Shown: piece after piece, positions 1-8,120 of the stretch
Layout of the letters: each line of letters opens with the position of its first letter
How positions within the stretch are numbered: position 1 is the stretch's first letter
Origin: Hyphomicrobiales bacterium
Lineage (GTDB): Bacteria > Pseudomonadota > Alphaproteobacteria > Rhizobiales > Rhizobiaceae
Assembly (NCBI GenBank): GCA_900473045.1
Contig: UCKS01000053.1
Coordinates: forward strand, 68,124 to 132,123
Reading direction: 5' to 3'
Length of the DNA stretch: 64,000 bases
The notes under the pieces: generated by a model
Seen by the model: only the letters and a program-made list of their open reading frames with translations
Database searches by the model: none
Told to the model about the DNA's origin: nothing
Made by a program: the position numbers and the translations under genes

Positions 1-101
1 CTGTCGGTGATGTAACAGCCCTCGTCGGCCAGATAGCCGGTGATCGCCGCGACGATGCCACGGGTGGATTTGCACGATACGGTCAGAACGTAGCTCTTCA
101 T
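1..101 (-). CDS. purU: Formyltetrahydrofolate deformylase PurU, N-terminal fragment (runs off the window)
   Basis: Only the first 33 codons are inside the window; the gene continues beyond base 1. The translation starts MKSYVLTVSCKSTRG and continues with GYLADEGC, which is the beginning of the ACT domain typical of PurU. The enzyme hydrolyses 10-formyl-THF to formate and THF, freeing folate for reuse. It lies 161 bases downstream of the glnT-like gene on the same strand and near a THF-dependent oxidase (soxBDAG), which delivers methylene-THF, so a role in emptying the one-carbon pool fits the context. The start is the ATG at 101. The identification rests on a short stretch but the sequence is characteristic. 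Confidence 0.8.
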   Translation of the reverse strand, partial: MKSYVLTVSCKSTRGIVAAITGYLADEGCYITD

Positions 102-262
102 CGGTTTCAGTCTTTCGCTTTGGGTCTTGGCTGGCCCTCCCGGCCCAGCATCGTGGAACGGAAGCTAGCGCGGCGCTGGCCTGCCCGTCCATCCGTTTCG
201 CGACATCGGATAGCAGGAACAGGCCATGCCGTCTCTTCTGATCTTGGAACGTGGCTTGACGC

Positions 263-1570
263 TCAGATATCGAGCGTCGTCTGCCGTTCCCAGTCGGTGA
301 AATGCGATGCGTAGGCATTCCACTCCTGATGCTTGAGCTTCAGGTAGGCGCTGGAGAAACTCTTGCCGAGCGTCGCCTTCAGCTCCTCGTCCTTGTCGTA
401 CTCCCTCAGCGCATCGAGCAGGTTCAAGGGCAGCAACGGTGCACCGGTAACGGTGTGGCCTTCCTTGTACATGTCGATGTCCCAGTGGCGGCCCGGATCG
501 GCGTTGTTGCGGATGCCATTCAAGCCTGCAGCGATGATGATCGCCTGCAGCAGATACGGATTGACCGCACCATCCGGCAGACGCAACTCAAACCGGCCAG
601 GGCCTGGAACGCGGACCATGTGCGTGCGGTTGTTGCCCGTCCACGTCACCGTGTTTGGCGCCCAGGTGGCACCGGAAATGGTGCGCGGCGCGTTGATGCG
701 CTTGTAGGAATTGACCGTCGGGTTGGTCACCGCAGCAAGTGCCGACGCGTGCTTCATGATGCCGCCGAGAAAGGTCCTGCCCTGCGCTGAAAGACCGAAC
801 GGCATTTCCTTGTCGGCAAAGGCATTGGTCTTGCCGTCCAGATCCCACACCGAGATATGCGCGTGGCAGCCGTTGCCGGTCAGCCCCTTGAAGGGCTTTG
901 GCATGAAGGTGGCGCGAAGGCCGTGCTTTTCGGCGACGGTCTTCACCATGAACTTGAAGAACGAGTGCTTGTCGGCGGTCTGCAGCGCGTCGTCATATTC
1001 CCAGTTCATCTCGAACTGGCCGTTCGCATCCTCATGGTCGTTCTGGTAGGGCTTCCAGCCCAGTTCGAGCATGTAGTCGCAGATTTCGGCGATCACGTCA
1101 TAGCGGCGCATGACGGCCTGCTGATCGTAGCAGGGCTTTTCGGCGGTATCGAACTCGTCGGAAATCTTGCCGCCATCCGGCGAAATCAGGAAGAATTCCG
1201 GCTCGACGCCGGTCTTGACGCGCAGGCCCTCCTTGGCAGCTTCAGCGATCAGCCGCTTCAGCATGACGCGCGGCGCCTGGTCCACCGGCTGATCTTCCAT
1301 GACGCAATCGGCAGCGACCCAGGCAACGTCCTTTTTCCAGGGCAGCTGGATCACGGAGGAGGCATCCGGAAGCGCAAACAGGTCCGGATGGGCGGGCGTA
1401 AGGTCGAGCCAGGTGGCAAAACCGGCGAAACCCGCACCGTTCTTCTGCATGTCGGCAATGGCTTCAGTCGGAACGAGCTTCGCTCGCTGGCCACCGAACA
1501 GGTCGGTATAGCTGATCATGAAATATTTGATGCCACGGTCCTTGGCAAAGCTAGCAAGATCGAGTGTCAC
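263..1570 (-). CDS. glnT: Type III glutamine synthetase-like ligase GlnT; candidate gamma-glutamylmethylamide synthetase (GmaS)
   Basis: The protein has 435 residues, the usual size of rhizobial GlnT, and belongs to the glutamine synthetase superfamily (ATP-dependent ligation of an amine to the gamma-carboxyl of glutamate). Visible signatures are VEPEFF (residues ~122-127), the ENDHEDANGQFE-type metal and ATP region (~176-187), the GNGCHAHIS motif around 230 and the late RFELRLPDGA stretch. The start is GTG at 1570 with GGGGAA upstream. It follows glxD by 91 bases on the same strand and precedes purU. GlnT and GmaS are close relatives; the adjacent MgsABC-like and MgdABCD-like genes make methylamine a plausible amine substrate. 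Sequence alone does not decide between ammonia and methylamine. Confidence 0.85.
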   Translation of the reverse strand: MTLDLASFAKDRGIKYFMISYTDLFGGQRAKLVPTEAIADMQKNGAGFAGFATWLDLTPAHPDLFALPDASSVIQLPWKKDVAWVAADCVMEDQPVDQAPRVMLKRLIAEAAKEGLRVKTGVEPEFFLISPDGGKISDEFDTAEKPCYDQQAVMRRYDVIAEICDYMLELGWKPYQNDHEDANGQFEMNWEYDDALQTADKHSFFKFMVKTVAEKHGLRATFMPKPFKGLTGNGCHAHISVWDLDGKTNAFADKEMPFGLSAQGRTFLGGIMKHASALAAVTNPTVNSYKRINAPRTISGATWAPNTVTWTGNNRTHMVRVPGPGRFELRLPDGAVNPYLLQAIIIAAGLNGIRNNADPGRHWDIDMYKEGHTVTGAPLLPLNLLDALREYDKDEELKATLGKSFSSAYLKLKHQEWNAYASHFTDWERQTTLDI

Positions 1571-1661
1571 TGTGTTCCCCTTTGGATTATTCAGACACTT
1601 TTTCGTAAAAAGGCCGCTGCCTCTCTTTTAAGATCGTGCAACGGCCTAAGGTATATTCGGG

Positions 1662-2990
1662 TCAGAAGCCTCCCTTGCCTGGGATCCAGCTGGTACCGGC
1701 GAGCGGCACCTGCGCCATGGCGGAAGCCTCAAGTGTCAGTGCGACGAGGTCTTCCGGCTCCAGATTGTGCAGATGGTTCTTGCCGCAGGCCCTGGCGATC
1801 GTTTGGGCTTCCAGCGTCATCACCTTGAGGTAGTTGGCAAGACGGCGCCCGGCAGCGACGGGATCGAGGCGCTTGGAAAGCTCCGGGTCCTGCGTGGTGA
1901 TGCCGGCCGGATCCTTGCCTTCATGCCAGTCGTCATAGGCTCCGGCCGTTGTTCCGAGCTTCTGGTATTCCTCTTCCCAGTGCGGATCGTTATCGCCGAT
2001 GGCAACCAGCGCGGCCGTACCGATGGCAACCGCATCGGCACCGAGCGCCAGGGCCTTGGCCACATCGGCGCCGGAGCGGATGCCACCGGAGATGATCAGC
2101 TGAACCTTGCGGTGCATGCCGAGATCCTGCAGCGCCTGAACGGCGGGGCGGATACAGGCGAGCGTCGGCATGCCGACATTCTCGATGAAGACGTCCTGCG
2201 TTGCTGCCGTGCCACCCTGCATGCCGTCAAGCACGACCACGTCGGCACCGGCCTTCACGGCAAGGGCCGTATCGTAATAGGGCCTCGCGCCGCCAACCTT
2301 CACATAGATCGGCTTTTCCCAATCGGTGATTTCGCGCAGTTCCATGATCTTGATTTCCAGATCGTCCGGGCCGGTCCAGTCGGGATGACGGCAGGCCGAG
2401 CGCTGGTCGATGCCCTTGGGCAGGTTGCGCATATTGGCGACGCGATCGGAAATCTTCTGGCCGAGCAGCATACCGCCGCCGCCGGGCTTGGCCCCCTGGC
2501 CGACGACGATCTCGATCGCATCGGCGCGGCGCAGGTCCTTCGGGTTCATGCCATAGCGCGACGGCAGATACTGGTAGACCAGCGTCTGGCTGTGGCCGCG
2601 CTCCTCGTCCGTCATGCCGCCGTCACCGGTGGTCGTCGATGTCCCGGCGATCGTCGCACCGCGCCCGAGCGCTTCCTTGGCGTTGCCCGAGAGCGCACCG
2701 AAGCTCATACCGGCAATGGTGATCGGGGTCTTCAGCACGATCGGCTTCTTGGCGTGGCGGGCGCCGAGCACGACGGAGGTGTCGCATTTCTCGCGGTAGC
2801 CTTCCAGCGGATAACGCGAGATCGAGGCACCGAGAAACAACAGGTCGTCGAAATGTGGAACCTTGCGCTTGGTGCCGGCACCGCGAATATCGTAGATGCC
2901 GGTTGCCGCCGCGCGGCGGATTTCCGCGAGCGTATAATCGTCGAAGGTCGCTGATTTGCGTGGCGGGGTATAGGGGTTGTGATAGCTCAT
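1662..2990 (-). CDS. glxD: FMN-binding glutamate synthase-like subunit GlxD (MgsC-like)
   Basis: A 442-residue protein equivalent to the central FMN/catalytic domain of glutamate synthase, here as a free subunit. It has the TIM-barrel signatures ITIAGMSFGALSGNAKEAL (~92-110), a glycine-rich GQGAKPGGGGMLLG stretch, KVGGARPYYD, VVLDGMQGGTAAT and SGGIRSGADVAKALALGADAV that form the FMN and 2-oxoglutarate sites. In the GlxBCD/MgsABC family the three subunits together transfer a nitrogen group onto 2-oxoglutarate; in the methylamine route the product is N-methylglutamate. It starts at the ATG at 2990, 15 bases after glxC, and belongs to the leftward glxBCD-glnT-purU operon. Confidence 0.85.
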   Translation of the reverse strand: MSYHNPYTPPRKSATFDDYTLAEIRRAAATGIYDIRGAGTKRKVPHFDDLLFLGASISRYPLEGYREKCDTSVVLGARHAKKPIVLKTPITIAGMSFGALSGNAKEALGRGATIAGTSTTTGDGGMTDEERGHSQTLVYQYLPSRYGMNPKDLRRADAIEIVVGQGAKPGGGGMLLGQKISDRVANMRNLPKGIDQRSACRHPDWTGPDDLEIKIMELREITDWEKPIYVKVGGARPYYDTALAVKAGADVVVLDGMQGGTAATQDVFIENVGMPTLACIRPAVQALQDLGMHRKVQLIISGGIRSGADVAKALALGADAVAIGTAALVAIGDNDPHWEEEYQKLGTTAGAYDDWHEGKDPAGITTQDPELSKRLDPVAAGRRLANYLKVMTLEAQTIARACGKNHLHNLEPEDLVALTLEASAMAQVPLAGTSWIPGKGGF

Positions 2991-3005
2991 GGACTGTTCC
3001 CTGCC

Positions 3006-3728
3006 TTAGTACGCATCAGCGTTATCGATGTTGAAATTGTAGAGTGTGCGGGCCGAGCCGTAGCGCTTGAATTCTTCCGGAGAGACACCCGTGATGCCTG
3101 CTTTTTCCAGAAGCTCGGCAAGCAGCTTCAGATGCTTTGGTTTCATTTCCTTCTGGATGCAGTCGGCGCCGAGACTTTTCACCTCGCCGCGCACGAACAG
3201 CTTGGCCTCATAGAGCGAATCGCCCAGCGCATCGCCGGCATTGCCGAGCACCACCAGATGACCCGACTGGCCCATGAAGGCCGACATATGGCCGATATTG
3301 CCCTGGACGACGATATCGATGCCCTTCATCGAGATCCCGCAACGCGAGGCAGCATTGCCCTTGATGACCAGCAGGCCACCGCGTCCCGTAGCACCTGCAT
3401 ACTGGCTGGCATCGCCTTCGATGACAACCGTGCCCGACATCATGTTTTCCGCAACACCCGGACCTGCCGAACCATGAACGGTGACGGCGCCGCCATCGTT
3501 CATCCCGGCGCAGTAATAGCCGACGCTGCCACGTACTTCGACGGTGACCGGCTGATCGATACCAACAGCGACCGCATGGCTGCCGCGTGGATTGACGACC
3601 TCGAAATTGGTGTCATTGGCGCCGGGGGCAATGGTGTGAAGCGCGCTATTCAGTTCGCGCAGCGGCGTGGTGGCAAGATCGAATACGCGCATCGCTTCCA
3701 GACTTTCTCGTTTGACGCTGACATCCAC
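3006..3728 (-). CDS. glxC: GXGXG-domain glutamate synthase-like subunit GlxC (MgsB-like)
   Basis: The 240-residue protein corresponds to the C-terminal GXGXG beta-helix domain of glutamate synthase. The repeated short beta turns are visible from about residue 60 to 190, for example VEVRGSVGYYCAGMNDGG, VTVHGSAGPGV, VVIEGDASQYAG, LLVIKGNAAS, DIVVQGNIGHMSAFMGQSG and LVVLGNAGD. The domain is structural and helps shape the ammonia or amine tunnel in the family. The GTG start at 3728 lies two bases after the glxB stop codon with AAGGCGG inside the end of glxB, which indicates translational coupling. It sits between glxB and glxD in one operon. Confidence 0.85.
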   Translation of the reverse strand: MDVSVKRESLEAMRVFDLATTPLRELNSALHTIAPGANDTNFEVVNPRGSHAVAVGIDQPVTVEVRGSVGYYCAGMNDGGAVTVHGSAGPGVAENMMSGTVVIEGDASQYAGATGRGGLLVIKGNAASRCGISMKGIDIVVQGNIGHMSAFMGQSGHLVVLGNAGDALGDSLYEAKLFVRGEVKSLGADCIQKEMKPKHLKLLAELLEKAGITGVSPEEFKRYGSARTLYNFNIDNADAY

Positions 3729-3730
3729 GG

Positions 3731-4636
3731 TTAGGCCGCCTTCTCATGATCCCAGAAATAGACTGTGGCAGGCTCCGGCTCCCAGACGCGGGCATTCTCG
3801 ATGCCCGGCAGGTTGACGAGGGCCCGGTATTCGGAGCCGAAGGCGATATACTGATCGGTTTCGGCCATCACGGCCGGCTTGCAGGCGATCGGATCACGCA
3901 CCACGCCGAAGCCGGACTTGGTGCCGACGACGAAGGTGAAGAAGCCGTCGAGGTCGTCGAGCGCGCTGGTCAGCGCCTGGCCGAGATCCTTGCCCTTGGC
4001 CATTTCGGCCGTGAGGTACGCGGCTGCGACTTCCGAGTCGTTCTGCGTCTCGAAGGTCATGCCTTCGCGCACCAGCTCGCGGCGCAGGTTGTTGTGGTTG
4101 GAGAGCGAACCATTGTGCACCAGGCACTGGTCGGCTCCGGTCGAAAACGGATGGGCGCCGAGCGTGGTGACGGCCGATTCCGTCGCCATGCGGGTATGGC
4201 CAATGCCGTGCGTTCCGCCCATCGCGCGAATGCCGAAACGGGAGACCACATCCTTCGGCAGACCGACTTCCTTGTAGATCTCGACGCTGTCGCCCGATCC
4301 CATGACCCGGATCCCGGCCCGCTCCTGAGCGAGCAGATCGCGCACCACAGAGGCCTTGTCAGCACTTGTTTCGATAACTGCATGCGTGCTTTTCAGCTCG
4401 ACGGAAACGCTTGAATCGACAGGCTTCAACAGCGCGTCAAGCCCGGCGAAATCCTGCTTGGGGTCAGCCGATTGGACGGTGATTTTCGCGCGACCCTCAG
4501 AGGGCGCGCCGTAGATGGCGATACCTGCGCTATCAGGCCCGCGGTCTGTCATGATGACCAGCATATCGGACAGCATGGCACCCAATTGCGGTTCCAGGCT
4601 CTTGTCCTTCAAAAACAATCCGACAATTCCGCACAT
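3731..4636 (-). CDS. glxB: Class II glutamine amidotransferase subunit GlxB (MgsA-like)
   Basis: A 301-residue protein starting MCGIVGLF, so Cys2 is the N-terminal nucleophile of a class II (Ntn) glutaminase once Met1 is removed. Other supporting motifs are TDRGPDSAG (~30-38), GIGHTRMATES (~144-154), LVHNGSLSNHNNLR (~172-185) and DSEVAAAYL (~202-210). It is the glutaminase-like piece of the split glutamate synthase GlxBCD; in MgsA the same domain is thought to release methylamine from gamma-glutamylmethylamide. It is the first gene of the leftward operon, with 113 bases separating it from the regulator gene upstream, where an AGAAA/TTTCT inverted repeat is visible. Confidence 0.85.
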   Translation of the reverse strand: MCGIVGLFLKDKSLEPQLGAMLSDMLVIMTDRGPDSAGIAIYGAPSEGRAKITVQSADPKQDFAGLDALLKPVDSSVSVELKSTHAVIETSADKASVVRDLLAQERAGIRVMGSGDSVEIYKEVGLPKDVVSRFGIRAMGGTHGIGHTRMATESAVTTLGAHPFSTGADQCLVHNGSLSNHNNLRRELVREGMTFETQNDSEVAAAYLTAEMAKGKDLGQALTSALDDLDGFFTFVVGTKSGFGVVRDPIACKPAVMAETDQYIAFGSEYRALVNLPGIENARVWEPEPATVYFWDHEKAA

Positions 4637-4703
4637 GGGGACGATCCTTCGTTTCGTTGATGAAAAGATGGATATCAGTTGCCGTTTTGGATTTCAACTG
4701 TGA

Positions 4704-4718
4704 AGAAAGTTATTTTCT
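4704..4718. promoter_or_regulatory. Short inverted repeat upstream of glxB, possible regulator site
   Basis: The sequence AGAAA-N5-TTTCT lies in the 113-base gap between glxB and the XRE-cupin regulator gene, inside an AT-rich stretch. A related arrangement (TGAGA-N9-TCTCA around GAAATTTTC) occurs at 5484-5502 upstream of the regulator itself. Shared elements at both promoters would be expected for an autoregulated local regulator. The repeats are short, so this is a weak call. Confidence 0.25.
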
Positions 4719-4749
4719 TTTAAGGCAATATTTTGAGCTACCAAGGCTG

Positions 4750-5445
4750 TCAGATATTGCTCCGCGTCTGCGGATACGAGATAATCGACAGGTAGCGGAT
4801 GGGCAGCTTGACCAGTTCCTCCGGGCCGTGGCGCGCATCGGCATCGAAGAACAGGCTGTCGCCCGGCTGCATGGTGAACAATCGGTCGCCGTGGCGGTAG
4901 ACCACCTCGCCCTCCAGCATGTAGAGAAACTCCATGCCCTCGTGCTGGAACGCCGGAAAAGTGTCGGAATCCGCGGTCAGCGTGATCAGGTAGGGTTCGA
5001 CGACCACGCCGGCCGTGTTGTTGTCGATATGGCCGAGCAGATTGTACTGGTGGCCCGCGCGGGTGCCGCGCCGTTCCAGTTCGACGCCTTCGCCCGCCTT
5101 GACGAACACGGCGTTGCGCGGCTCCTCATAACGGCGGAAGAAGGCCGTGACCGGTACGCCCAGCGCCCGCGACAGGGACTGCAGCGTCGTCAGCGACGGC
5201 GAAATATTGCCGTTCTCGATCTTCGACAGCATGCCAAGTGAAATGCCGGTGGCGGTGGCAAGGTCGGTGACGGTGATGCCGAGCTTCTTGCGAAAGGCGC
5301 GGACCTCATGACCAATGGCAATTTCGAGATTGTTTTCCTTCGGTTCGCGCAGCGCATGCGGATCCTGCAGGAAGGCAGCCTTTAGCGCCGGCTTCTCGTC
5401 ATCCGTCACGCGGCCGATATCAATGACTGGCTGCTTCTTCGCCAT
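4750..5445 (-). CDS. XRE-family transcriptional regulator with C-terminal cupin domain
   Basis: The 231-residue protein has a helix-turn-helix at about residues 46-100 (VRAFRKKLGITVTDLA, then GISLGMLSKIENGNISPSL) and a cupin sensor domain at about 140-225 (FPAFQHEGMEFLYMLEGE, then LFTMQPGDSLFFDADARHG). Proteins of this architecture commonly control catabolism of amino acids and polyamines, with the cupin binding the effector. It is in the same direction as glxBCD, 113 bases upstream, and is probably a local regulator of the methylated-amine block. The start is the ATG at 5445. The effector cannot be told from sequence. Confidence 0.85.
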   Translation of the reverse strand: MAKKQPVIDIGRVTDDEKPALKAAFLQDPHALREPKENNLEIAIGHEVRAFRKKLGITVTDLATATGISLGMLSKIENGNISPSLTTLQSLSRALGVPVTAFFRRYEEPRNAVFVKAGEGVELERRGTRAGHQYNLLGHIDNNTAGVVVEPYLITLTADSDTFPAFQHEGMEFLYMLEGEVVYRHGDRLFTMQPGDSLFFDADARHGPEELVKLPIRYLSIISYPQTRSNI

Positions 5446-5483
5446 ATGGCGCTACCCCCGATTGCAAGGCGATCAATCTATCC

Positions 5484-5502
5484 TGAGAGTGAAATTTTCT
5501 CA
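5484..5502. promoter_or_regulatory. Imperfect inverted repeat upstream of the XRE-cupin gene
   Basis: TGAGA and TCTCA are separated by nine bases centred on GAAATTT, 39 bases upstream of the start of the XRE-cupin regulator. It resembles the AGAAA/TTTCT repeat at 4704-4718 before glxB in having a GAAA half followed by a TTTTCT half. It could be an autoregulatory operator. Support is limited to the symmetry and position. Confidence 0.25.
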
Positions 5503-5519
5503 ACCGGGAAGAATATCGC

Positions 5520-6497
5520 TCAGCGCAATCCCGCACTGCCATTTTGTCGCTGGGAGCGCGGTGGCTCTCCGAATGCGGCACGATAGCTGCGCGAAAAATG
5601 GCCGGCGCTGGAAAAGCCTGTGGCGAAGGCGATTTCCGAGATCGACAGCGGGCTTTGTTGCAATAACCGCCGGGCATGATCCAGCCGCAGCTTGCGGTAT
5701 TCGAGAAGGAAGGACGACCCCATCTGGCTGGAAAACAGCCGGTCGAGATGACGCGGCGACAGACCCGCCAATGCCGCCATGGTCTGGCGATCGAGCGGCG
5801 CTTCGATCGTCGCCTCCATTTTCTCCAGCACGGTGAGAAGGCCCGGATGGTTGACGCCGTAGCGTTCCGCCAGCGACCCCCTTTGCGGTGCGCCGGAGCT
5901 TTCCACATGGGTATGCAGGTACCAGTCGCTGACCCGGCGGGCGAAATCCGATCCCATGCGCTCCGAGATCAGCGCGTGCATCATGTCGAGCGGTGCCACG
6001 CCACCGCCACAGGTGATGCGGTTGCCGTCGAGGACATAGCGCGCTTGGCGTGGAAGAAGACCCGGAAACGCCTCCATCAGTGCAGGGGCGTGTTCCCAGT
6101 GAATGGTGAAGTCGCGATCCTCAAGCAGTCCCGCTGCGGCCATCAGATAAGGGCCACCGGAAATGCCGCCGATGCGCACGCCGTCGCGGGCAAGCTGACG
6201 CAGGCAGGCAAGCACCGCCGGAACATTCCAGTCGACCGGTGTGCCGCCGGCACAAACGAAAACCGTATGGAAACCGGAGCCGCGGCCCGGCAGCGGCGTT
6301 GCGGGCACGGGAATGCCCGAAGAGGTCATCCCGGCAGCCCCGTCGACAACATGCGCCGTCAAGGCATAAATATCCCGGCCCGCGAGAAGATTGGCGGCGC
6401 GCAACGGTTCTGCCGCGGAGGCATAGGACATCAGCGCAAATCCGGGGATAAGGATAAAGCCGATCTTCTGCACGTTTTTCAGGTCATCTGCCACCAT
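5520..6497 (-). CDS. GlxA-family transcriptional regulator (DJ-1/PfpI-like domain plus AraC HTH)
   Basis: A 325-residue protein with an N-terminal class I glutamine amidotransferase/DJ-1-like fold (KIGFILIPGFALMSYASA at ~10-27, GGISGGPYLMAAAG at ~128-141) and a C-terminal AraC helix-turn-helix pair (MAALAGLSPRHLDRLFSSQMG, then ISEIAFATGFSSAGHFSRSY). Relatives such as GbdR, SouR and CdhR control glycine betaine, sarcosine and carnitine breakdown, which suits the divergent soxBDAG operon. The ATG at 6497 is chosen because the conserved domain starts a few residues later; the open frame extends further upstream only as antisense to soxB. The 90-base gap to soxB holds the shared control region. 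Confidence 0.85.
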   Translation of the reverse strand: MVADDLKNVQKIGFILIPGFALMSYASAAEPLRAANLLAGRDIYALTAHVVDGAAGMTSSGIPVPATPLPGRGSGFHTVFVCAGGTPVDWNVPAVLACLRQLARDGVRIGGISGGPYLMAAAGLLEDRDFTIHWEHAPALMEAFPGLLPRQARYVLDGNRITCGGGVAPLDMMHALISERMGSDFARRVSDWYLHTHVESSGAPQRGSLAERYGVNHPGLLTVLEKMEATIEAPLDRQTMAALAGLSPRHLDRLFSSQMGSSFLLEYRKLRLDHARRLLQQSPLSISEIAFATGFSSAGHFSRSYRAAFGEPPRSQRQNGSAGLR

Positions 6498-6587
6498 GTC
6501 CCAATCATGACTTAAAACGTCTCTTTCCTGCAAGTACCCAAATGCAATCCTGTCATGATCACAGCGGTTCACCGGGATCCCATTGCC

Positions 6588-7838
6588 ATGCGCTACTCCG
6601 CCTTTTCCGTTTTTCTGAATGCCCTGCGTGGCAACACGGGCTGGAAGCCTGCATGGCGCAGTCCGCTTCCGAAAAACCATTATGACGTCATCATCATCGG
6701 CGGCGGCGGGCATGGTCTGGCCACGGCCTATTACCTTGCCAAGGAATTCGGCGTCACCAATGTGGCGGTGCTGGAAAAAAGCTATATCGGCTCCGGCAAT
6801 GTCGGGCGCAACACGACAATCATTCGCTCCAACTACCTGCTGCAGGGCAACAACCCGTTCTACGAACTGTCGATGAAGCTCTGGGAGGGGCTGGAGCAGG
6901 ATTTCAACTTCAACGCCATGGTTTCCCAACGCGGAGTACTGAACCTCTACCATTCCGATGCCCAGCGCGACGCCTATACGCGGCGCGGCAATGCCATGCG
7001 GCTGCACGGCGTCGATGCCGATCTGCTCGACCGCAACGCCGTGCGCCAGATACTGCCCTTCCTTGATTTCGACAATGCCCGCTTCCCGATCCAGGGCGCG
7101 CTGATGCAGAAGCGCGGCGGCACGGTACGCCATGACGCCGTGGCCTGGGGTTATGCAAGAGGCGCAGATTCGCGCGGCGTCGATATCATCCAGAATTGTG
7201 AAGTCACCGGCATTCGCCGCGAAAACGGCCGCGTCACCGGCGTCGAAACCAGCCAGGGCTTTATAGGTTGCGGCAAGCTGGCGCTGGCGGCGGCCGGCAA
7301 TTCCACCACCGTTGCCGACATGGTCGATATGAAACTGCCGATCGAGAGCCACGTGCTGCAGGCCTTCGTCTCCGAGGGACTGAAACCGTTCATCGACAAT
7401 GTCGTCACCTTCGGCGCCGGGCACTTCTACGTTTCGCAGTCCGATAAGGGCGGCCTCGTCTTCGGCGGTGATATCGACGGCTACAATTCCTATGCCCAGC
7501 GCGGCAATCTGGCGACCGTCGAGCATGTCGCCGAGGCCGGCGTCGCGATGATCCCGGCCCTCTCACGTGTCCGGGTTCTGCGGTCCTGGGGCGGGGTGAT
7601 GGACATGAGCATGGACGGCTCGCCGATCATCGATCGCACCCATATCGACAATCTCTACCTGAACGCCGGCTGGTGTTACGGCGGCTTCAAGGCAACGCCG
7701 GCATCCGGCTTCTGCTACGCCCATCTGATTGCCAAGAACGAACCCCATGAGACCGGCCGCGCCTTTAGGCTCGACCGATTCGCGCGCGGCCGGATGATCG
7801 ATGAAAAGGGCGTCGGCTCGCAACCCAATCTGCATTGA
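6588..7838 (+). CDS. soxB: Sarcosine oxidase beta subunit SoxB; possibly N-methylglutamate dehydrogenase subunit MgdA
   Basis: The 416-residue protein is a D-amino acid oxidase-fold flavoprotein. The dinucleotide site is DVIIIGGGGHGLATAYYLA (residues ~33-51), followed by GSGNVGRNTTIIRSNY. The family binds FAD plus a covalent FMN on a histidine; His182 in RHDAVAW is the likely site. Heterotetrameric sarcosine oxidase and N-methylglutamate dehydrogenase share this subunit; both demethylate an N-methyl amino acid and pass the methyl group to THF. The ATG at 6588 opening MRYSAFSVFLNAL matches the family N-terminus; an ATG 33 bases upstream is less likely. It is first in the soxBDAG operon. Confidence 0.9.
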   Translation: MRYSAFSVFLNALRGNTGWKPAWRSPLPKNHYDVIIIGGGGHGLATAYYLAKEFGVTNVAVLEKSYIGSGNVGRNTTIIRSNYLLQGNNPFYELSMKLWEGLEQDFNFNAMVSQRGVLNLYHSDAQRDAYTRRGNAMRLHGVDADLLDRNAVRQILPFLDFDNARFPIQGALMQKRGGTVRHDAVAWGYARGADSRGVDIIQNCEVTGIRRENGRVTGVETSQGFIGCGKLALAAAGNSTTVADMVDMKLPIESHVLQAFVSEGLKPFIDNVVTFGAGHFYVSQSDKGGLVFGGDIDGYNSYAQRGNLATVEHVAEAGVAMIPALSRVRVLRSWGGVMDMSMDGSPIIDRTHIDNLYLNAGWCYGGFKATPASGFCYAHLIAKNEPHETGRAFRLDRFARGRMIDEKGVGSQPNLH

Positions 7839-7847
7839 GGACTTCAT

Positions 7848-8120
7848 ATGGCCAGCCTGATCGCCTGCCCCCATTGCGGGCCGCGTCCCAAGGAAGAATT
7901 CACCGTTCGCGGCGATGCCGGCATCACCCGCCCGGCACCGGATGCCGGTGAGGACGCCTGGTACGCTTATGTTTACCTGCGCGACAATCCGCGCGGACGT
8001 CACAAGGAACATTGGCACCATACATCCGGTTGCCGCCGCTGGCTGGTGGTCGAGCGCGATACGATGACCCACGCAATTTACACCGTCACGGATGCCAGCG
8101 CTGAGGGAGAGACCGCATGA
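7848..8120 (+). CDS. soxD: Sarcosine oxidase delta subunit SoxD (MgdB-like)
   Basis: A 90-residue protein of the expected size for the delta subunit. It carries a zinc site made of Cys7-x2-Cys10 near the N-terminus and a His/Cys group in HWHHTSGCRRW around residues 53-63. The subunit is structural and clasps the alpha subunit. It starts 9 bases after soxB and overlaps soxA by the ATGA tetranucleotide, so all three are translated from one message. Confidence 0.9.
   Translation: MASLIACPHCGPRPKEEFTVRGDAGITRPAPDAGEDAWYAYVYLRDNPRGRHKEHWHHTSGCRRWLVVERDTMTHAIYTVTDASAEGETA

Noticed and set aside
6498-7526. N-terminal extension of the GlxA-type regulator reading antisense to soxB
   Set aside because: The GlxA family starts near the ATG at 6497; the upstream part lies entirely opposite soxB and lacks conserved features.
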